Below are positions 8,079 to 17,001 of a stretch of DNA of 44,582 nucleotides, piece by piece. The notes beneath the pieces were generated by a model that was not told the DNA's origin, ran no database searches, and worked only from the letters and a program-made list of their open reading frames with translations. The number at the start of each line of letters is the position of its first letter. The first letter of the stretch is position 1. This DNA comes from Bacteroides sp. CAG:530 (GTDB taxonomy: Bacteria; Bacteroidota; Bacteroidia; Bacteroidales; Bacteroidaceae). The position numbers and the translations under genes were made by a program. The DNA lies in NCBI GenBank assembly GCA_000434735.1, contig FR881199.1:1-44582 (forward strand), written 5' to 3'.

Positions 8079-9707
8079 ATGGAACTGAATAAATATATTA
8101 TAACATTATCGGTTGTACTTTGCGGCTTGCTAAGCGGATGTACTGATTGGCTTGACACACAGCCTAACGACAAGCAAAGTGAAGAACAGCAGTTCTCTAC
8201 GAAAGATGGATATTATGCAGCTGTGAACGGAGTTTATAACCGTATGTCGAGCTCTTCACTTTACGGAAAGACTTTAACCTATGGAGACCTTGATATACTT
8301 GGACAGTATTACGTTGTAGAACAGAGTAATCAGGGTAGTTATTATAAATACCTGCGTGCCCTTACTAATTGGGATTATACAGAAGAAGGTGTAGAAGCGG
8401 TATTGAGTTCTACGTGGAATGCGGCATACTCTACTATCATGAACATTAACGTGGTTTTGGAAAATATAGAAAAGGAAGCCTCGGGTGGAAATGTTCTTTC
8501 TAATAAAGAATACAGAATGCTGAAAGGTGAAATGTTGGCTGCGCGTGCTATGATTCATTTTGATCTGCTTCGCTGGTTTGGTCCTATTTATAGTAAGAAT
8601 CCAGAGGGTAGAGGTATTCCTTATAACGATACAACTAATCCGCAGATTCTCTCAATATTGAATGCTAAAACAGTGCTTAATGATTATATATTGCGCGATT
8701 TGAAAGCGGCAGAAAATCTATTGGCCGATTCTGACCCTGTAGTTACCGAAGGCCCTCGTGCTGAATATGACGAGGTGAATCTCGATAACTCTATGCGTTA
8801 TCGTCAGTTGCGTCTTAATTACTATGCTACGGTATTGCTTACGGCACGTGCATATCTGTGGGGTGACGATATTGATAATGCGTTGGCTGAGGCTCAGAAA
8901 CTTACGGATGATCCTAAAGTGGATGGATTCTTTCCATCGGTAGATAAAGCGAAATTGCTTGGCAACTATAACGATCCAGACCGTATGTTCTCTACAGAAG
9001 TATTGTTTGGTTATTATAATAAGGACCGTGGTTTGATATATGATAATACGTTCGGTGGCGGAAATACAGGTACAGCTCTGTTGATACCTCGTTCTGGATA
9101 CGTTGACGCAAAGTTGTTCAGCGGTTACGATGCTGAAGATATCCGTTATAAATCGCAGTGGGAATTGGGAGAAACCCTTGACGGTCAGTCTTCACTGAAG
9201 CTTACTAAGTTTAAAGAGATAAATGATGCAGGCAAGAGCGAAGCGGAAAACAATAAAGAAGACGAAACAGGTGTTCTGCAGGTTCAGAAGTTTTATGGAA
9301 CCCTTTGCTCTCTGATAAAGTTGAGTGAAGCATATTATATTGCGGCAGAGGTTATGATGAGAAAAGGCGATTTGGCTAATGCCTGGAAGTATCTGGATAC
9401 TGTACGTGGTAACCGCGGATTGGGTGCTTACGGGCCGTCTACCAACGAAAAGAATTTCTGGAAGTTCCTTACTCTCGATTATATTCGTGAGTTTGTGGGT
9501 GAAGGTCAGAAATTCTTCTATTTCAAACGTAGGAATATGGGATTTGACAATGACTACAACGGACGTAAGGAAATAGCTGTGATGGTAAGTGCTGGATTCC
9601 CTCCGTTTGTACCTCCTACTTATAGCTATGAAGACAAGGCTACTGATGCGGAGAAAGAGAAACGTTTTGTTGCGCCGTTGCCAGAGAGTGAACTGAATAA
9701 CCGTTAA
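8079..9707 (+). CDS. SusD/RagB-family outer-membrane lipoprotein
   Basis: This is a 542-residue surface lipoprotein that forms the lid on the SusC-like channel and captures substrate. The lipobox is LLSGC with the lipidated cysteine at residue 21, followed by the family-typical DWLDTQPNDK. Further SusD features are the helical TPR-like segments (MLAARAMIHFDLLRWFGPIY, about 150-170), a KLSEAYYIAAEVMMRKGD helix and a C-terminal REFVGEGQKFFYFKR block. Start and spacing are clear: it begins 12 bases after the susC stop. Length is normal for the family. Confidence 0.95.
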   Translation: MELNKYIITLSVVLCGLLSGCTDWLDTQPNDKQSEEQQFSTKDGYYAAVNGVYNRMSSSSLYGKTLTYGDLDILGQYYVVEQSNQGSYYKYLRALTNWDYTEEGVEAVLSSTWNAAYSTIMNINVVLENIEKEASGGNVLSNKEYRMLKGEMLAARAMIHFDLLRWFGPIYSKNPEGRGIPYNDTTNPQILSILNAKTVLNDYILRDLKAAENLLADSDPVVTEGPRAEYDEVNLDNSMRYRQLRLNYYATVLLTARAYLWGDDIDNALAEAQKLTDDPKVDGFFPSVDKAKLLGNYNDPDRMFSTEVLFGYYNKDRGLIYDNTFGGGNTGTALLIPRSGYVDAKLFSGYDAEDIRYKSQWELGETLDGQSSLKLTKFKEINDAGKSEAENNKEDETGVLQVQKFYGTLCSLIKLSEAYYIAAEVMMRKGDLANAWKYLDTVRGNRGLGAYGPSTNEKNFWKFLTLDYIREFVGEGQKFFYFKRRNMGFDNDYNGRKEIAVMVSAGFPPFVPPTYSYEDKATDAEKEKRFVAPLPESELNNR

Positions 9708-9725
9708 CTTAAAAACTGAATTGAA

Positions 9726-10562
9726 ATGAAAAATAAATGGATATTATCAATATTGGCTTTTTCAAGCATGTTTGTTGCGTGCAAGAAAGAGACTATCGAC
9801 CTATACGAAATGGACGATGCGAAGATTTATTTTCAGATGCAGTCGTATTCATCATCTAATGGTGCTGTAGGATATTCTAATTCAACTACTTATTCATTCG
9901 TAGGTGTAAACCAGAAGGTGGAAGGTCTTACTTTTAGGGCTACAGTTCAACTTATGGGTAAAGTGGTAGATTATGACCGTGCGTGTAAAATCACTATCGA
10001 TGCCGATAGTACAACCATGGTTCAAGGTGTAGATTATGAGATAGACCTTGATACATTGAAGATAAGAGCAGGACGTAACTCGGCTTCTTTTGGAGTGCGC
10101 TTTTTGCGTAGTGCGAACATAAAAGAAAAGATTCAGGTGCTCTGCCTTAAGTTGGAGCCGAATGAAAACTTCCAGGTGCTCGATACTTATCGTTCTACAA
10201 ACGTGTGGTCTAATACTACCGCAAAGAATATGGACGGTTCTAGATTCGCGTTTTTTATGAGTGAAATTTATAAGCAGCCTAGTAGATGGAGTCAGGTAGA
10301 CGCTAATACTTTCTTTGGTAAGTGGACGGCTACCAAGTATGTATTTATAAATGACTTCTTTAGTTTCACTACGGATGATTGGGAATGGTCTACTGGTAGA
10401 ATCAGCAAGGGACGTATGCCTTTCTATGCCCGTGAGCTACAGAAAGAATTACAGAAGCGTGCAGATGCAGGAAATCCGTTGTATGAAGACGACGGTAGTT
10501 ATATGCAACTTGGCGATGGCTATAAGGTGACTTATGACAATGTAACAGAAAAATCTAATTAA
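9726..10562 (+). CDS. DUF4843 lipoprotein
   Basis: This is a 278-residue lipoprotein (signal peptide, lipobox with cysteine at residue 19, then KKETIDLYEMDDAKIYF). The N-terminal pattern and an Ig-like region (about 60-150) fit the DUF4843 family, which in Bacteroidetes usually lies directly after susD. It is probably a surface accessory that helps bind the substrate of the SusCD pair; this is inferred from position. It lies 18 bases after susD and 12 bases before the next gene, clearly in one operon. Confidence 0.85.
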   Translation: MKNKWILSILAFSSMFVACKKETIDLYEMDDAKIYFQMQSYSSSNGAVGYSNSTTYSFVGVNQKVEGLTFRATVQLMGKVVDYDRACKITIDADSTTMVQGVDYEIDLDTLKIRAGRNSASFGVRFLRSANIKEKIQVLCLKLEPNENFQVLDTYRSTNVWSNTTAKNMDGSRFAFFMSEIYKQPSRWSQVDANTFFGKWTATKYVFINDFFSFTTDDWEWSTGRISKGRMPFYARELQKELQKRADAGNPLYEDDGSYMQLGDGYKVTYDNVTEKSN

Positions 10563-10574
10563 ACAGACTGAAAG

Positions 10575-12272
10575 ATGAAAAAGACAATATTAAAGCTGAT
10601 GCCCGTTGTAGGTATGTGTGCGGCTATTTCTTTTACTTCTTGCTCTAAGGATAAAGGAAACTACACTTACAGTGACAAGAATATAATAACCATCGAGAAT
10701 ATACCGGCATTGACTTCTGTATTAGCAAATGCTGAATATGTAGATTTGAAACCGGTTATTACATCTTCTATTGATGGAGACGTGAAAGCCGATGATGCGA
10801 ACTATTCTTTTACGTATATGCGAAAGAATTCGGAAGGTAAATGGGTGCAGTTGGGCAGCGAAAAGGACTTGCATATACTGGCGGAGATGAGTGCAGGTAC
10901 AAATAATTGCTATTTTGCCGTAACCGATAATCGTACTGGGGTGCAAACCATCTATCCGTTTGATGTACGTGCTACCACTATTACTTCCGAGGGTTGGCTG
11001 GTGCTTTGTAACGAAGGTGCGGAAGAGAAAGTACGCATGGATATGTTGTCGCAGATTTCGTTAAATCGTATTACTCCGGCATATAATGTGTTGCCTACGG
11101 ATGAGGTGAATCCTATGTATCATGCTACTAAAATAGGATATGTAAGAACTTATGGTGGATTCAGTAATATATTTATGTTTTCTGAAACCGATTCTTATGT
11201 AGTACCTACAGCCGATTCTTATGCTTATGGTGAATTAGGTAAGCTTACGCAAGCATACGAGTTTAAGGCTAATCAGTTCTTGACTAACACAAACGATCAT
11301 GTAGTTAATCATGTAACATTGCCTTATCAGGCATTCGGACGTCCTAATGCGGCTATCTGTGTGTCTAAAGAAGGAAATGCTTATGCTTATAACTATAAGT
11401 CGACTAACATGTCTGCAGCTTTTGAGTATCCTATAAATACTTCAACTCGTGGTGGAAATCCGGAGTACAAGGTCTCTCCTTATATCGGGGCCACAGAGCT
11501 TCGTTTTGATGGTATAAGTACAAGTTATGCATGTGCCTTGCTTTATGATGTAGACAACAAACGCTTTATTGGTTGGAGTAGTAATGGAGCTGCTAATGAT
11601 GACCCCGCTGGCATTACTCAGAAGTGTGCTCCTATTACAGACCCTACAGACGGAAAGAAGTTCAGTTTTCAAACAGGCATGGATTTAGTTTGTATGCTTA
11701 ATACGGCTCAGTCGTCAGGAACTGTATACTGTATTATGCAAGATGGCAGCAAGCGTCATGTGTACGCTATCAGTGTGCTTACGGATGAGTTTAAGCAACT
11801 TGATGCGTTCTTGAACATAGACGCTCCTGATTTTGATAAGGCTACTTGCTTTGCGGCAAGTTCTCAGTACGCAGTGATTTATTATGCGTATAAGAATAAG
11901 TTGTACTCTTATAACTTGGCTACCAAGGCTTCTGCGGAATTAGATCTTGATTCGAAAGAAGATGTTACAATGCTGAAGTTTAATAGATATGATGATCCTT
12001 GGGGTACGGGTTCTGGCATTAAACAGAGTTTCTTGGGTAAACTTGATGAGGCTACTCGCCAAATTTATCTTGACAGACAGAATGAGTTGATAGTAGGCTC
12101 TTATGATTCTTCTGCTTCGGACGGCAATGGAGGTATATTGCGATTCTATACAGTAGGCGATGGCGGACAGAATCTTGCTCTGAAGAAAGACCAAGCTAAC
12201 GATGCGGAACGTGTTTGGGAATTCAAGGATTTTGCACGGATTGTTGATGTGCGTTATAAGGAAGTGAAATAA
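10575..12272 (+). CDS. PKD-like family lipoprotein
   Basis: This is a 565-residue lipoprotein with its cysteine at residue 23 (SFTSCSKDKGNYTYSDKN). The DKGNY-Y start followed by an Ig/PKD-like segment (about 35-135) is typical of the PKD-like family lipoproteins that follow DUF4843 genes. The C-terminal 400 residues carry repeated short motifs (YAYN, YSYNLATKA, HVYAIS) that resemble beta-propeller blades. A surface-exposed binding protein for the operon's substrate is likely, but the substrate is unknown. No catalytic motif was seen. Confidence 0.85.
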   Translation: MKKTILKLMPVVGMCAAISFTSCSKDKGNYTYSDKNIITIENIPALTSVLANAEYVDLKPVITSSIDGDVKADDANYSFTYMRKNSEGKWVQLGSEKDLHILAEMSAGTNNCYFAVTDNRTGVQTIYPFDVRATTITSEGWLVLCNEGAEEKVRMDMLSQISLNRITPAYNVLPTDEVNPMYHATKIGYVRTYGGFSNIFMFSETDSYVVPTADSYAYGELGKLTQAYEFKANQFLTNTNDHVVNHVTLPYQAFGRPNAAICVSKEGNAYAYNYKSTNMSAAFEYPINTSTRGGNPEYKVSPYIGATELRFDGISTSYACALLYDVDNKRFIGWSSNGAANDDPAGITQKCAPITDPTDGKKFSFQTGMDLVCMLNTAQSSGTVYCIMQDGSKRHVYAISVLTDEFKQLDAFLNIDAPDFDKATCFAASSQYAVIYYAYKNKLYSYNLATKASAELDLDSKEDVTMLKFNRYDDPWGTGSGIKQSFLGKLDEATRQIYLDRQNELIVGSYDSSASDGNGGILRFYTVGDGGQNLALKKDQANDAERVWEFKDFARIVDVRYKEVK

Positions 12273-12285
12273 TATTATAGTGCGT

Positions 12286-13422
12286 ATGCGTAATATTACT
12301 TCTAAGATATTAGTGGTGGTACTGTTTTGTACCGCCACTTTTTCTGGTTTATATGCACAGGGTATAGCTTTTAATCATGATTCATTTAGTGCAGCGGTAA
12401 AAGCTGCGGCACAAGAGCGAAAACTTGTATTCATGGATTGTTATACATCGTGGTGTGGACCGTGTAAAATGCTGGCTCGTGATGTTTTTACCAACGATAC
12501 GGTTGGCGATTTCTTTAATAAGCATTTTGTTTGTGTTAAGGTAGATATGGAGAAAGAAGACGGACCAGAACTGGCTCGTAGATTTCAAGTAAGGGCGTAC
12601 CCTACACTTCTTTTCATTAATTCTGATGATATGAATGTGGCTTATCGTTTAACTGGAGGCCGCCGTGGTACGCAATGGTTGGTAGAGGCAGGAGAAAAGG
12701 CTCTCGACCCATCATCAAATCTGATAGGATTAGCTGAAGCGTATGCTAAGAACAAGCAAGATACAGTGCTTGTTGCCAAGTATTTGTCTTGTCTTTCAGA
12801 GACTTCTTCTTCTGTTCTGTTGGATAGTGTACTTTCCGAATACTTACAGAATGCAACTGTTGTCAATAAGTGTTCTGAGGCTACTTGGAAGATGTTGGAG
12901 CGTTATGTTAAAGATCCGTATTCTTCATGGTTTGAATATCTTTATAGTCACGCTTCTGATTTTGCAGCTGTGGTAGGACCGGAAAGAGTAGGCAAGAAGT
13001 TGTTTGATACGTACTATTATGCTGTTATGGGATTTATAAAGCGGAAACGTATTCCTGAAAAACAATTTCCACGTAGTCAGTTTGATAAATTATTCGCTTT
13101 GCTTAAAGATTATAAAGGAAGGGATGCCGATTTTTTCCGTGCGGAAATGACAATGGTAGAATGTGTGCAGTGTTCTGATTATAAGCGTATGATGGATGAA
13201 CTTGATGAATGTGAGCGGCGAGGTATTCTTTCTTCTGCTGAAACTCGATTCTATTTTGTGTGGCTTAACTTGACGTATCTGTGTGAGTCGGATGATGCAT
13301 CGATAATAAGTAGAGGATTGAAATGGGCTGAAACAATTCATCCTTTAATGTCAGGCGATCAAATGGAAAAAGCGTGGCAATCTATGGTGCAGAAGTTGAA
13401 AAATGCCAAGATTCGAAAATAA
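12286..13422 (+). CDS. Exported thioredoxin-fold protein
   Basis: This is a 378-residue protein with a signal peptide (about 1-25, ending LYAQG) and a thioredoxin domain (about 30-150) with a complete WCGPCK active site (W56-K61) and the cis-proline loop in RAYPTLLFI. The C-terminal 220 residues are helical and unassigned. A GTG at 12280 is an alternative start; I chose the ATG at 12286. It is the last gene of the SusCD operon, 13 bases after the PKD-like gene, and the terminator follows. It would act in the periplasm as a disulfide reductase or isomerase, perhaps on a disulfide-rich imported peptide or on the operon's own surface proteins (inference). Confidence 0.88.
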   Translation: MRNITSKILVVVLFCTATFSGLYAQGIAFNHDSFSAAVKAAAQERKLVFMDCYTSWCGPCKMLARDVFTNDTVGDFFNKHFVCVKVDMEKEDGPELARRFQVRAYPTLLFINSDDMNVAYRLTGGRRGTQWLVEAGEKALDPSSNLIGLAEAYAKNKQDTVLVAKYLSCLSETSSSVLLDSVLSEYLQNATVVNKCSEATWKMLERYVKDPYSSWFEYLYSHASDFAAVVGPERVGKKLFDTYYYAVMGFIKRKRIPEKQFPRSQFDKLFALLKDYKGRDADFFRAEMTMVECVQCSDYKRMMDELDECERRGILSSAETRFYFVWLNLTYLCESDDASIISRGLKWAETIHPLMSGDQMEKAWQSMVQKLKNAKIRK

Positions 13423-13450
13423 GATTATACAACCGCCGGCATAAAAAATA

Positions 13451-13493
13451 AGCCTCGTAGGTCAGAGCTATGCTCTTTTCTACGAGGCTTTTA
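13451..13493. terminator. Bidirectional terminator between the thioredoxin gene and oadB
   Basis: AGCCTCGTAG (13451-13460) pairs with CTACGAGGCT (13480-13489). The loop holds a second small hairpin (AGAGC/GCTCT). T-runs flank it on both strands (TTTATTT downstream, AAAAAATA upstream), serving two convergent operons. Confidence 0.85.
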
Positions 13494-13512
13494 TTTCAGT
13501 ATGGATTCGTAA

Positions 13513-14748
13513 TTATCCTAAGAATGAGATAAGTACACCGGCAGCTACAGCCGAGCCGATAACGCCCGAAATGTTGCTGGCCATACAGTACTGCAATACG
13601 TGGTTCTTTGAATCGTATTTCAATGCTATCTCATTGGCTACACGGCTTGCCATAGGCACGGCACTAAGACCGCAGGCACCGATAAGCGGATTAATTTTCT
13701 TCTTGGTGAAGAGGTTGAACAGCTTCACGAAGAGGATACCGCCAGAGATTGACAATGCGAAAGCAAGGAAACCGCCGATTACGATACCGATAGTAGTCCA
13801 GTTCAAGAAGGCGTCGATAGTCATGGTAGCACCTACTGAGATGCCCAAGAAGATGGTAGCCGCATTCATGATGCTGTTTGACGCAGCGTCGAACAGACGA
13901 GAGGTGTTGCTACCTATTTCCTTAACCAAGTTACCGAACATAAGCATACCTACCAAAGGCACTGCCGACGGAACGAACAAGGCTACTACTGTAGTGGTTA
14001 CGATAGGGAAAAGAATCTTAAGCACGCGCAAGTTCTTGATTTCAACTTTCGACGGATATTTCTTTTCCTGTTCCTTCATGTTGATAGACAACTCTTTCTT
14101 AGAGCACCATATACGTACCACCAAAGGTATGATAACAGGCACCAAAGCCATGTAAGAGTAAGCCGCGATGGCGATAGGGCCTAACAAATGAGGAGCCAAC
14201 TTGATGGTGGTAAAGATGGCGGTAGGACCGTCGGCACCACCGATGATGCCAAGTGACGCGGCTTCCTTAGGAGTGAATCCCATAAGGATGGCAACCAACA
14301 ATACGGTAAAGATACCCAGCTGGGCAGCGGCACCGAAAATAGACAGACGCAGATTTCTAAGCATCGGACCGAAGTCGGTCAGTGCACCTACACCCATAAA
14401 GATGATAGGAGGCAAGAATCCAGTCTTGATAAGCATATAGTAAATGAAGTTCATCAAGCCAAGGTCGTGCGCTATTTCGTGCAGCGGCATTTCCCAGATG
14501 TTCTTCATTACCCCATTAACCATCACCATACCGTTTTCGTCGGCCTGGATAACTCCCATATCACCACCGGGGAAGTTGGCGAGCAATACGCCGAAAGCGA
14601 TAGGTACAAGCAACAGAGGCTCGTACTGCTTCTTGATTCCCAAGTACAGTAACACGAAAGCGATGGCATACATGATGAGGAACCGCGGGTCTTCGGCAAT
14701 GTTGCTGAAGGCGGTCATATCATACAGTCGTTCTAATATATCTTCCAT
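13513..14748 (-). CDS. oadB: Sodium-pumping oxaloacetate decarboxylase, beta subunit
   Basis: This 411-residue integral membrane protein is the beta subunit of the sodium-translocating decarboxylases. It decarboxylates carboxybiotin while moving Na+ out of the cell. Many membrane helices are evident, together with the family block GIIGGADGPTAIFTT; D173 in that block corresponds to the essential aspartate of the family. Its ATG overlaps the stop codon of the alpha-subunit gene by one base (TAATG), a sign of translational coupling. Subunits of methylmalonyl-CoA or glutaconyl-CoA decarboxylases are similar, but the neighbouring alpha subunit points to oxaloacetate. Confidence 0.93.
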   Translation of the reverse strand: MEDILERLYDMTAFSNIAEDPRFLIMYAIAFVLLYLGIKKQYEPLLLVPIAFGVLLANFPGGDMGVIQADENGMVMVNGVMKNIWEMPLHEIAHDLGLMNFIYYMLIKTGFLPPIIFMGVGALTDFGPMLRNLRLSIFGAAAQLGIFTVLLVAILMGFTPKEAASLGIIGGADGPTAIFTTIKLAPHLLGPIAIAAYSYMALVPVIIPLVVRIWCSKKELSINMKEQEKKYPSKVEIKNLRVLKILFPIVTTTVVALFVPSAVPLVGMLMFGNLVKEIGSNTSRLFDAASNSIMNAATIFLGISVGATMTIDAFLNWTTIGIVIGGFLAFALSISGGILFVKLFNLFTKKKINPLIGACGLSAVPMASRVANEIALKYDSKNHVLQYCMASNISGVIGSAVAAGVLISFLG

Positions 14749-16601
14749 TATAATATTTTCATTAATACGTCATCTTCTGATACGGCATCGCCAGAGTTTA
14801 CACAAATGGCAGTGACGGTTCCGCTAAATTCGGCACGGATTGCGTTAAAGGTCTTCATTGCTTCTACGTAGCACAATACATCGCCCTGGTTTACTTTCTG
14901 ACCTACCTTCACGGCTGGGTCGCCTGCTTGTTTAACCAAGAAGAACTTACCTTCGAGCGGAGAAAGTACGTCTTTACCTTCGCCACCGGCAGCTGGTGCG
15001 GCTGCTGCAGGAGTTGCGCCTTGTGCGGCGTTAAGGGTAGCAGGGTTAACGTCGCCAAACGCTACAGTTACACGATACGGCTGTCCGTTAACGTCTACTG
15101 TAAGTACCTTGGTAGGTTCGTTAGCCATGTGAACTTCTTCTTTAACTTCACGACGTTTCTTCACGTCTTCAAGGAAGTCGGCCTTAGCTTTACCGCTCTT
15201 GTATGCTTCGTACTGTTCTGGGTGCATGGCATATTCAAACAGCTCTTCGTCGTCTTGTCCGGTTTCCCATTTCTTTTCCCACATTATTTGGCGGTATTTT
15301 TCCAACTGGTCGGGGAAGTTGTCTTGCGGATTTCCGGTAAAGAACTTACGTCCTTCGCGTTCTGCTTTCTCTACGATTTCTGGAGCCAATTCGCCCGGCA
15401 GTTTACCTGCCTTGCCCAGAATCATATCCCAAATGTTGTCGGCTATGATACCCCAGCGTTCTTTGCCCTTTTCCATCTGAATAACGTTCATCATGGCAAG
15501 GTTTTTAACGTACTGGCTGAACGGAGTTACCAAGCAAGGATAACCTACGCGTGGCCATACGTATGCTACTTCATCGAACAACTTGATAAGCAGTTCGTCT
15601 TGAGTCATGAACGGCTGGTTACGTTTTGCCTTATATTTGTTGATTGATTCCAAGTTAGAGTCGAGGTCGGCCATCAAGCTACCCATCATACCTCCAGGCA
15701 ATCCCGGACCGATAAGCAATGAGTTCATGAGGCGGTTACGCGGGCTGATGTACAATCCCAAGAAGTCGTCCATGAATTCCTGAATCATAGAACGTACCTT
15801 CATGTATGCCGACATGTTGATTTCGGCTACTTTGAAGCCTGCGTCTTTCAGCATAGCCTGTACGCTGATGATGTCTGCGTGTCCTGTACCCCATGATAAC
15901 GGGTCCATACCTACGTCGATATAGTCGCATCCTGCCTTACATACTTCGAGTATAGAAGCCATGTTAAAGCCAGGTCCTGCATGAGAGTGATATTGGATAG
16001 GAATATTTTTGATTTTCTTGATGCCTTCTACCAGTTTACCCAAGAATACCGGGCGTCCGATACCTGCCATATCTTTGATACAGATTTCGTCGGCACCTGC
16101 TTCGATAAGTTGCTTAGCGATGTTTAGATAATACTCAACGGTGTGGATGGGTGAGTAGGTGATACAAAGGCTACACTGAGAAATCATGCCTGCCTCGTGT
16201 GCATACTTGATAGACGGGATGATGTTACGCACGTCGTTCAATCCGCAGAATGTACGGGTGATGTCTGTGCCCTGTGCTTTTTTAACCTTATAGAACAATT
16301 TACGCACATCGGCCGGAACCGGACTCATACGCAATCCGTTCAATGCGCGGTCTAGCATGTGTGTTTGTATGCCTGCTTCATGAAATGGCTTAGTCCATTG
16401 GCGAACTGCATTGTTTGGGTTTTCGCCGAATAGCAAGTTTACTTGTTCAAAACCTCCTCCGTTGGTCTCAACACGGGCGAAACAGCCCATTTCGATAATA
16501 GCCGGAGCAACTTTTACTAACTGGTCTACACGTGGCACGTATTTTCCTGCGCTTTGCCACATATCGCGGAAGACCAGACTGAATTTTACTTCTCTTTCCA
16601 T
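14748..16601 (-). CDS. oadA: Oxaloacetate decarboxylase, alpha subunit (biotin protein)
   Basis: This 617-residue carboxyltransferase moves the carboxyl group from oxaloacetate to biotin on the inner face of the membrane. It has an HMGL-like TIM barrel (about 1-270; FRDMWQSAG at the N-terminus, the metal-binding YHSHAGPG block and CIKDMAG), a conserved C-domain (about 280-480), an Ala/Pro linker (about 530-545) and a biotinyl domain with the acceptor lysine K583 in EAMKT. The usual motif is EAMKM; Thr in that place is seen in related proteins and is unlikely to abolish biotinylation. It sits between oadG and oadB. Confidence 0.93.
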   Translation of the reverse strand: MEREVKFSLVFRDMWQSAGKYVPRVDQLVKVAPAIIEMGCFARVETNGGGFEQVNLLFGENPNNAVRQWTKPFHEAGIQTHMLDRALNGLRMSPVPADVRKLFYKVKKAQGTDITRTFCGLNDVRNIIPSIKYAHEAGMISQCSLCITYSPIHTVEYYLNIAKQLIEAGADEICIKDMAGIGRPVFLGKLVEGIKKIKNIPIQYHSHAGPGFNMASILEVCKAGCDYIDVGMDPLSWGTGHADIISVQAMLKDAGFKVAEINMSAYMKVRSMIQEFMDDFLGLYISPRNRLMNSLLIGPGLPGGMMGSLMADLDSNLESINKYKAKRNQPFMTQDELLIKLFDEVAYVWPRVGYPCLVTPFSQYVKNLAMMNVIQMEKGKERWGIIADNIWDMILGKAGKLPGELAPEIVEKAEREGRKFFTGNPQDNFPDQLEKYRQIMWEKKWETGQDDEELFEYAMHPEQYEAYKSGKAKADFLEDVKKRREVKEEVHMANEPTKVLTVDVNGQPYRVTVAFGDVNPATLNAAQGATPAAAAPAAGGEGKDVLSPLEGKFFLVKQAGDPAVKVGQKVNQGDVLCYVEAMKTFNAIRAEFSGTVTAICVNSGDAVSEDDVLMKIL

Positions 16602-16638
16602 TGTGTAAGTAACGTGTTTTTCTCTTTAAATAGGATTA

Positions 16639-16893
16639 TTATAATTTTTCTATCTTAATTACCTGACCCTTACCGGCAGTAAGGATATCCACGGCTGCCT
16701 TGATAGCATCCATGTCGGCTGCATTGCTAGAAACGCTGCTTGCGGCGGGTTTCTTTTTAGCGTCTTCTTCGGGTGCAAATTTGTTTACCAAAGAGATGAG
16801 GCCGTTGCTTAACCAGATAATAATCAGAAGAATCACGAAGGTTGTAGCCATACCTACTACCATCAACAATAATCCCAGTCCGATATTTTCCAT
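16639..16893 (-). CDS. oadG: Oxaloacetate decarboxylase gamma-like subunit
   Basis: This 84-residue protein has one N-terminal membrane helix (about 5-30), an acidic/lysine-rich linker (APEEDAKKKPAAS) and an amphipathic tail. The size, the topology and the place as first gene of the oad operon identify it as the small OadG-type subunit that holds alpha and beta together. It lies 37 bases upstream of oadA. The zinc-binding histidine tail known in some OadG proteins is not seen here. Confidence 0.85.
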   Translation of the reverse strand: MENIGLGLLLMVVGMATTFVILLIIIWLSNGLISLVNKFAPEEDAKKKPAASSVSSNAADMDAIKAAVDILTAGKGQVIKIEKL

Positions 16894-16929
16894 TGTTTTA
16901 CAATTTAGTTTTATTTCTCAGTATCGTCA

Positions 16930-16937
16930 CAAAATTA
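16930..16937 (-). promoter_or_regulatory. Promoter -7 element of the oad operon
   Basis: Read on the minus strand, TAATTTTG matches TAnnTTTG exactly and lies about 37 bases before the oadG start. No clear TTG was found at the expected upstream distance. Confidence 0.5.
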
Positions 16938-17001
16938 CAGTTTTTAGGGGTAACGAATGATAATCGTTTATTAAAGAATGTAAATTTACGCCAATATTAT
17001 A

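Noticed and set aside
14928..15647. 239-codon open frame antisense to oadA
   Set aside because: It lies inside a complete conserved gene, and its Phe/Val-rich peptide is a codon shadow.
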